NCBI GenBank assembly: GCA_027492675.1
Contig: JAPUEI010000095.1
Coordinates: 1-49,199, forward strand
Length of the DNA: 49,199 nt
DNA from: Propionibacteriaceae bacterium
GTDB lineage: Bacteria > Actinomycetota > Actinomycetes > Propionibacteriales > Propionibacteriaceae
Direction of reading: 5' to 3'
The position numbers and the translations under genes were made by a program. Below, piece after piece: positions 48,357-49,199 of the stretch. The first letter of the stretch is position 1, and the number at the start of each line of letters is the position of its first letter. Under the pieces are notes generated by a model, which saw only the letters and a program-made list of their open reading frames with translations, made no database searches and was not told the origin of the DNA.

Positions 48357-49199
48357 TTACTGCATCGGGGCCTGACCGGCGTTCGGGTCGGCGACGACGA
48401 CGGACTTCATGATCTTGTCGGCGAGCGTCTGGCGCTTGCTGTCCCACAGCGGGAAGAGCCATCCGACGTAGCAGATGATCGAGTCCACGAAGTGCGCCAC
48501 TACCCGGATCATGCCGTTCGTCGTGCCGAGCGGCTGCCCTGTGGCCTCAGAGACGAGCTTGTTCTTGGCGATCTTGCGCCCGAGCGAGTAGCCCGTCGCA
48601 CCGGCCTGGTAGCCCGAGTTCCAAAGAACGAAGGCGAAGGCGACCAGGTTCAGCACCCAAGAGAGGGCGTTGGCGCCCGAGCTCCCCATGAAGCTGCCCA
48701 GGATGCCCCCCACGATGCCGACGGCGATGCCTGGCGCGAGGTAGTCGATCAGCCAGCCGATGGCCCGGCTGCCGAAGGTGGCGAGCTCCGGCGTGGCGCT
48801 GGCGTAGCCGGAGTCGTAGCCGTAGGGCGACACGTTGGCCGTCGGGTAGGCCGCGCCTCCGTACGGAGCGGCGCCGTAGGCAGCGTTCGGGTCCTGGTAG
48901 CCCTCAGCGGCCTGGCCGTAACCGGGGGTCGGCGCGCCGTACTGGCCGGGCTGGGACTGGCCGTAGCCGCCCGTAGCGCCGTACGCGCCCTGGTTCGGGT
49001 CGGTGTAGCCGTAGCCAGCCGCAGGGGCGGCCGGGTCGGTGCCGTAGGTGGGTGCTGCGCCGTACGACGGAGTGGCGTCGGGCGCGGTGTAGCCGCCGGT
49101 GGCCGGGGTGCCGTAGGCGGGGGCGGCCGGGTCGGTGCCGTAGGTGGGTGCTGCGCCGTACGAGGGGGTCGTCGTCTCCGGTGCGGTGTAGCCGCCGGT
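48357..49199 (-). CDS. RDD-domain membrane protein with Gly/Tyr/Pro-rich N-terminal region (5' end outside window)
   Basis: The frame runs open to the window edge, giving at least 280 residues. The C-terminal ~140 residues form an RDD domain: ATFGSRAIGWLIDYLAPG (first helix with the Arg and Asp), a second helix AFAFVLWNSGYQAGATGYSLGRKI and DSIICYVGWLFPLWDSKRQTLADKIM. The N-terminal part is low-complexity with repeats of TPSYGAAPTYGTDPAAPA and similar Gly-Tyr-Gly segments, typical of cytoplasmic tails of actinobacterial RDD proteins. The GTG at 48833 is internal and is not the start. Function unknown. Confidence 0.85.
   Translation of the reverse strand, partial: TGGYTAPETTTPSYGAAPTYGTDPAAPAYGTPATGGYTAPDATPSYGAAPTYGTDPAAPAAGYGYTDPNQGAYGATGGYGQSQPGQYGAPTPGYGQAAEGYQDPNAAYGAAPYGGAAYPTANVSPYGYDSGYASATPELATFGSRAIGWLIDYLAPGIAVGIVGGILGSFMGSSGANALSWVLNLVAFAFVLWNSGYQAGATGYSLGRKIAKNKLVSEATGQPLGTTNGMIRVVAHFVDSIICYVGWLFPLWDSKRQTLADKIMKSVVVADPNAGQAPMQ
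49025..49199. repeat. Tandem repeat (period about 96 bp) within the RDD gene
   Basis: GGGCGGCCGGGTCGGTGCCG recurs at 49025 and at 49121 with near-identical following sequence; the second copy is cut by the window end and carries a few extra bases. It encodes two copies of the TGGYTAP..PSYGAAPTYGTDPAAPA unit. Confidence 0.8.

Noticed and set aside
1..49199. tRNA genes, rRNA genes, CRISPR arrays, insertion sequences, prophage genes
   Set aside because: Intergenic spaces were read for cloverleaf-like or repeat-spacer patterns and the proteins for transposase, integrase or Cas motifs; none was found.

Overview
The window is a high-GC, gene-dense chromosomal segment of an actinobacterium. The best guess is a relative of Nocardioides or Aeromicrobium (Propionibacteriales); this is inferred from gene content and order, not from a database search. 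The clues are a SecA without the C-terminal zinc motif next to a DUF6459 gene, the ltbR/leuC/leuD/hup cluster, a roughly 1,570-residue NAD-glutamate dehydrogenase, and the ftsK-rimO-pgsA-cinA-clgR-DUF3046-recA-recX ... gluABCD-miaB-miaA-dapF-hflX-dinG-lexA order, which parallels mycobacteria and corynebacteria. No rRNA, tRNA, CRISPR array, insertion sequence or prophage was recognised. There is no gene-free stretch longer than 300 bases.

Layout. 1-6.4 kb: the end of secA, a DUF6459 gene, a cupredoxin-like lipoprotein paired with a polytopic membrane protein, a WS/DGAT acyltransferase with an altered active site, a DUF6912 protein, Ku and a DUF2505 protein. 6.4-13.3 kb: the giant glutamate dehydrogenase, a PHP phosphoesterase, and a tryptophanyl-tRNA synthetase gene preceded by a complete ribosome-mediated attenuator (leader peptide with three consecutive Trp codons). 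13.4-14.8 kb: a probable toxin-antitoxin-chaperone module (HigB-like, HigA-like, SecB-like) driven by a DNA-damage promoter of the same architecture as that of recA. 14.8-24.4 kb: hydrolase, SDR fusion, ltbR/ndgR divergent from leuCD, HU, plsC, ddl and a glycosyltransferase-like gene. 24.6-34.5 kb: thiL, ftsK, rimO, pgsA, cinA, clgR, DUF3046, recA, recX, rny. 34.5-38 kb: a decayed dihydrofolate-reductase-like gene behind a glutamate-type ABC transporter operon. 38.1-49.2 kb: miaB, an MT0933-like small protein, miaA, dapF, hflX, a membrane protein, dinG (with an extra C-terminal domain), lexA, a small SOS-controlled membrane protein, and the end of an RDD protein.

How it works together. The strongest theme is the DNA-damage response. 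recA has both a LexA box and a PafBC-type promoter. lexA and its divergent small membrane gene share LexA boxes. dinG has a degenerate PafBC-like promoter. The toxin-antitoxin-chaperone operon has a perfect match to the PafBC-type promoter. A second theme is leaderless transcription: at least ten starts (trp leader, higA, ltbR, thiL, ftsK, rimO, clgR, gluA, dinG, lexA) lie 6-7 bases after a TAnnnT -10 hexamer.

The most notable single observations are: the trpS attenuator with a leaderless leader peptide; the damage-wired TAC module; recX apparently starting at a CTG codon that overlaps the recA stop; a strong internal ribosome-binding site and ATG inside dinG exactly at a domain junction; and a LysM-less small membrane protein in the SOS cell-division-inhibitor position beside lexA.
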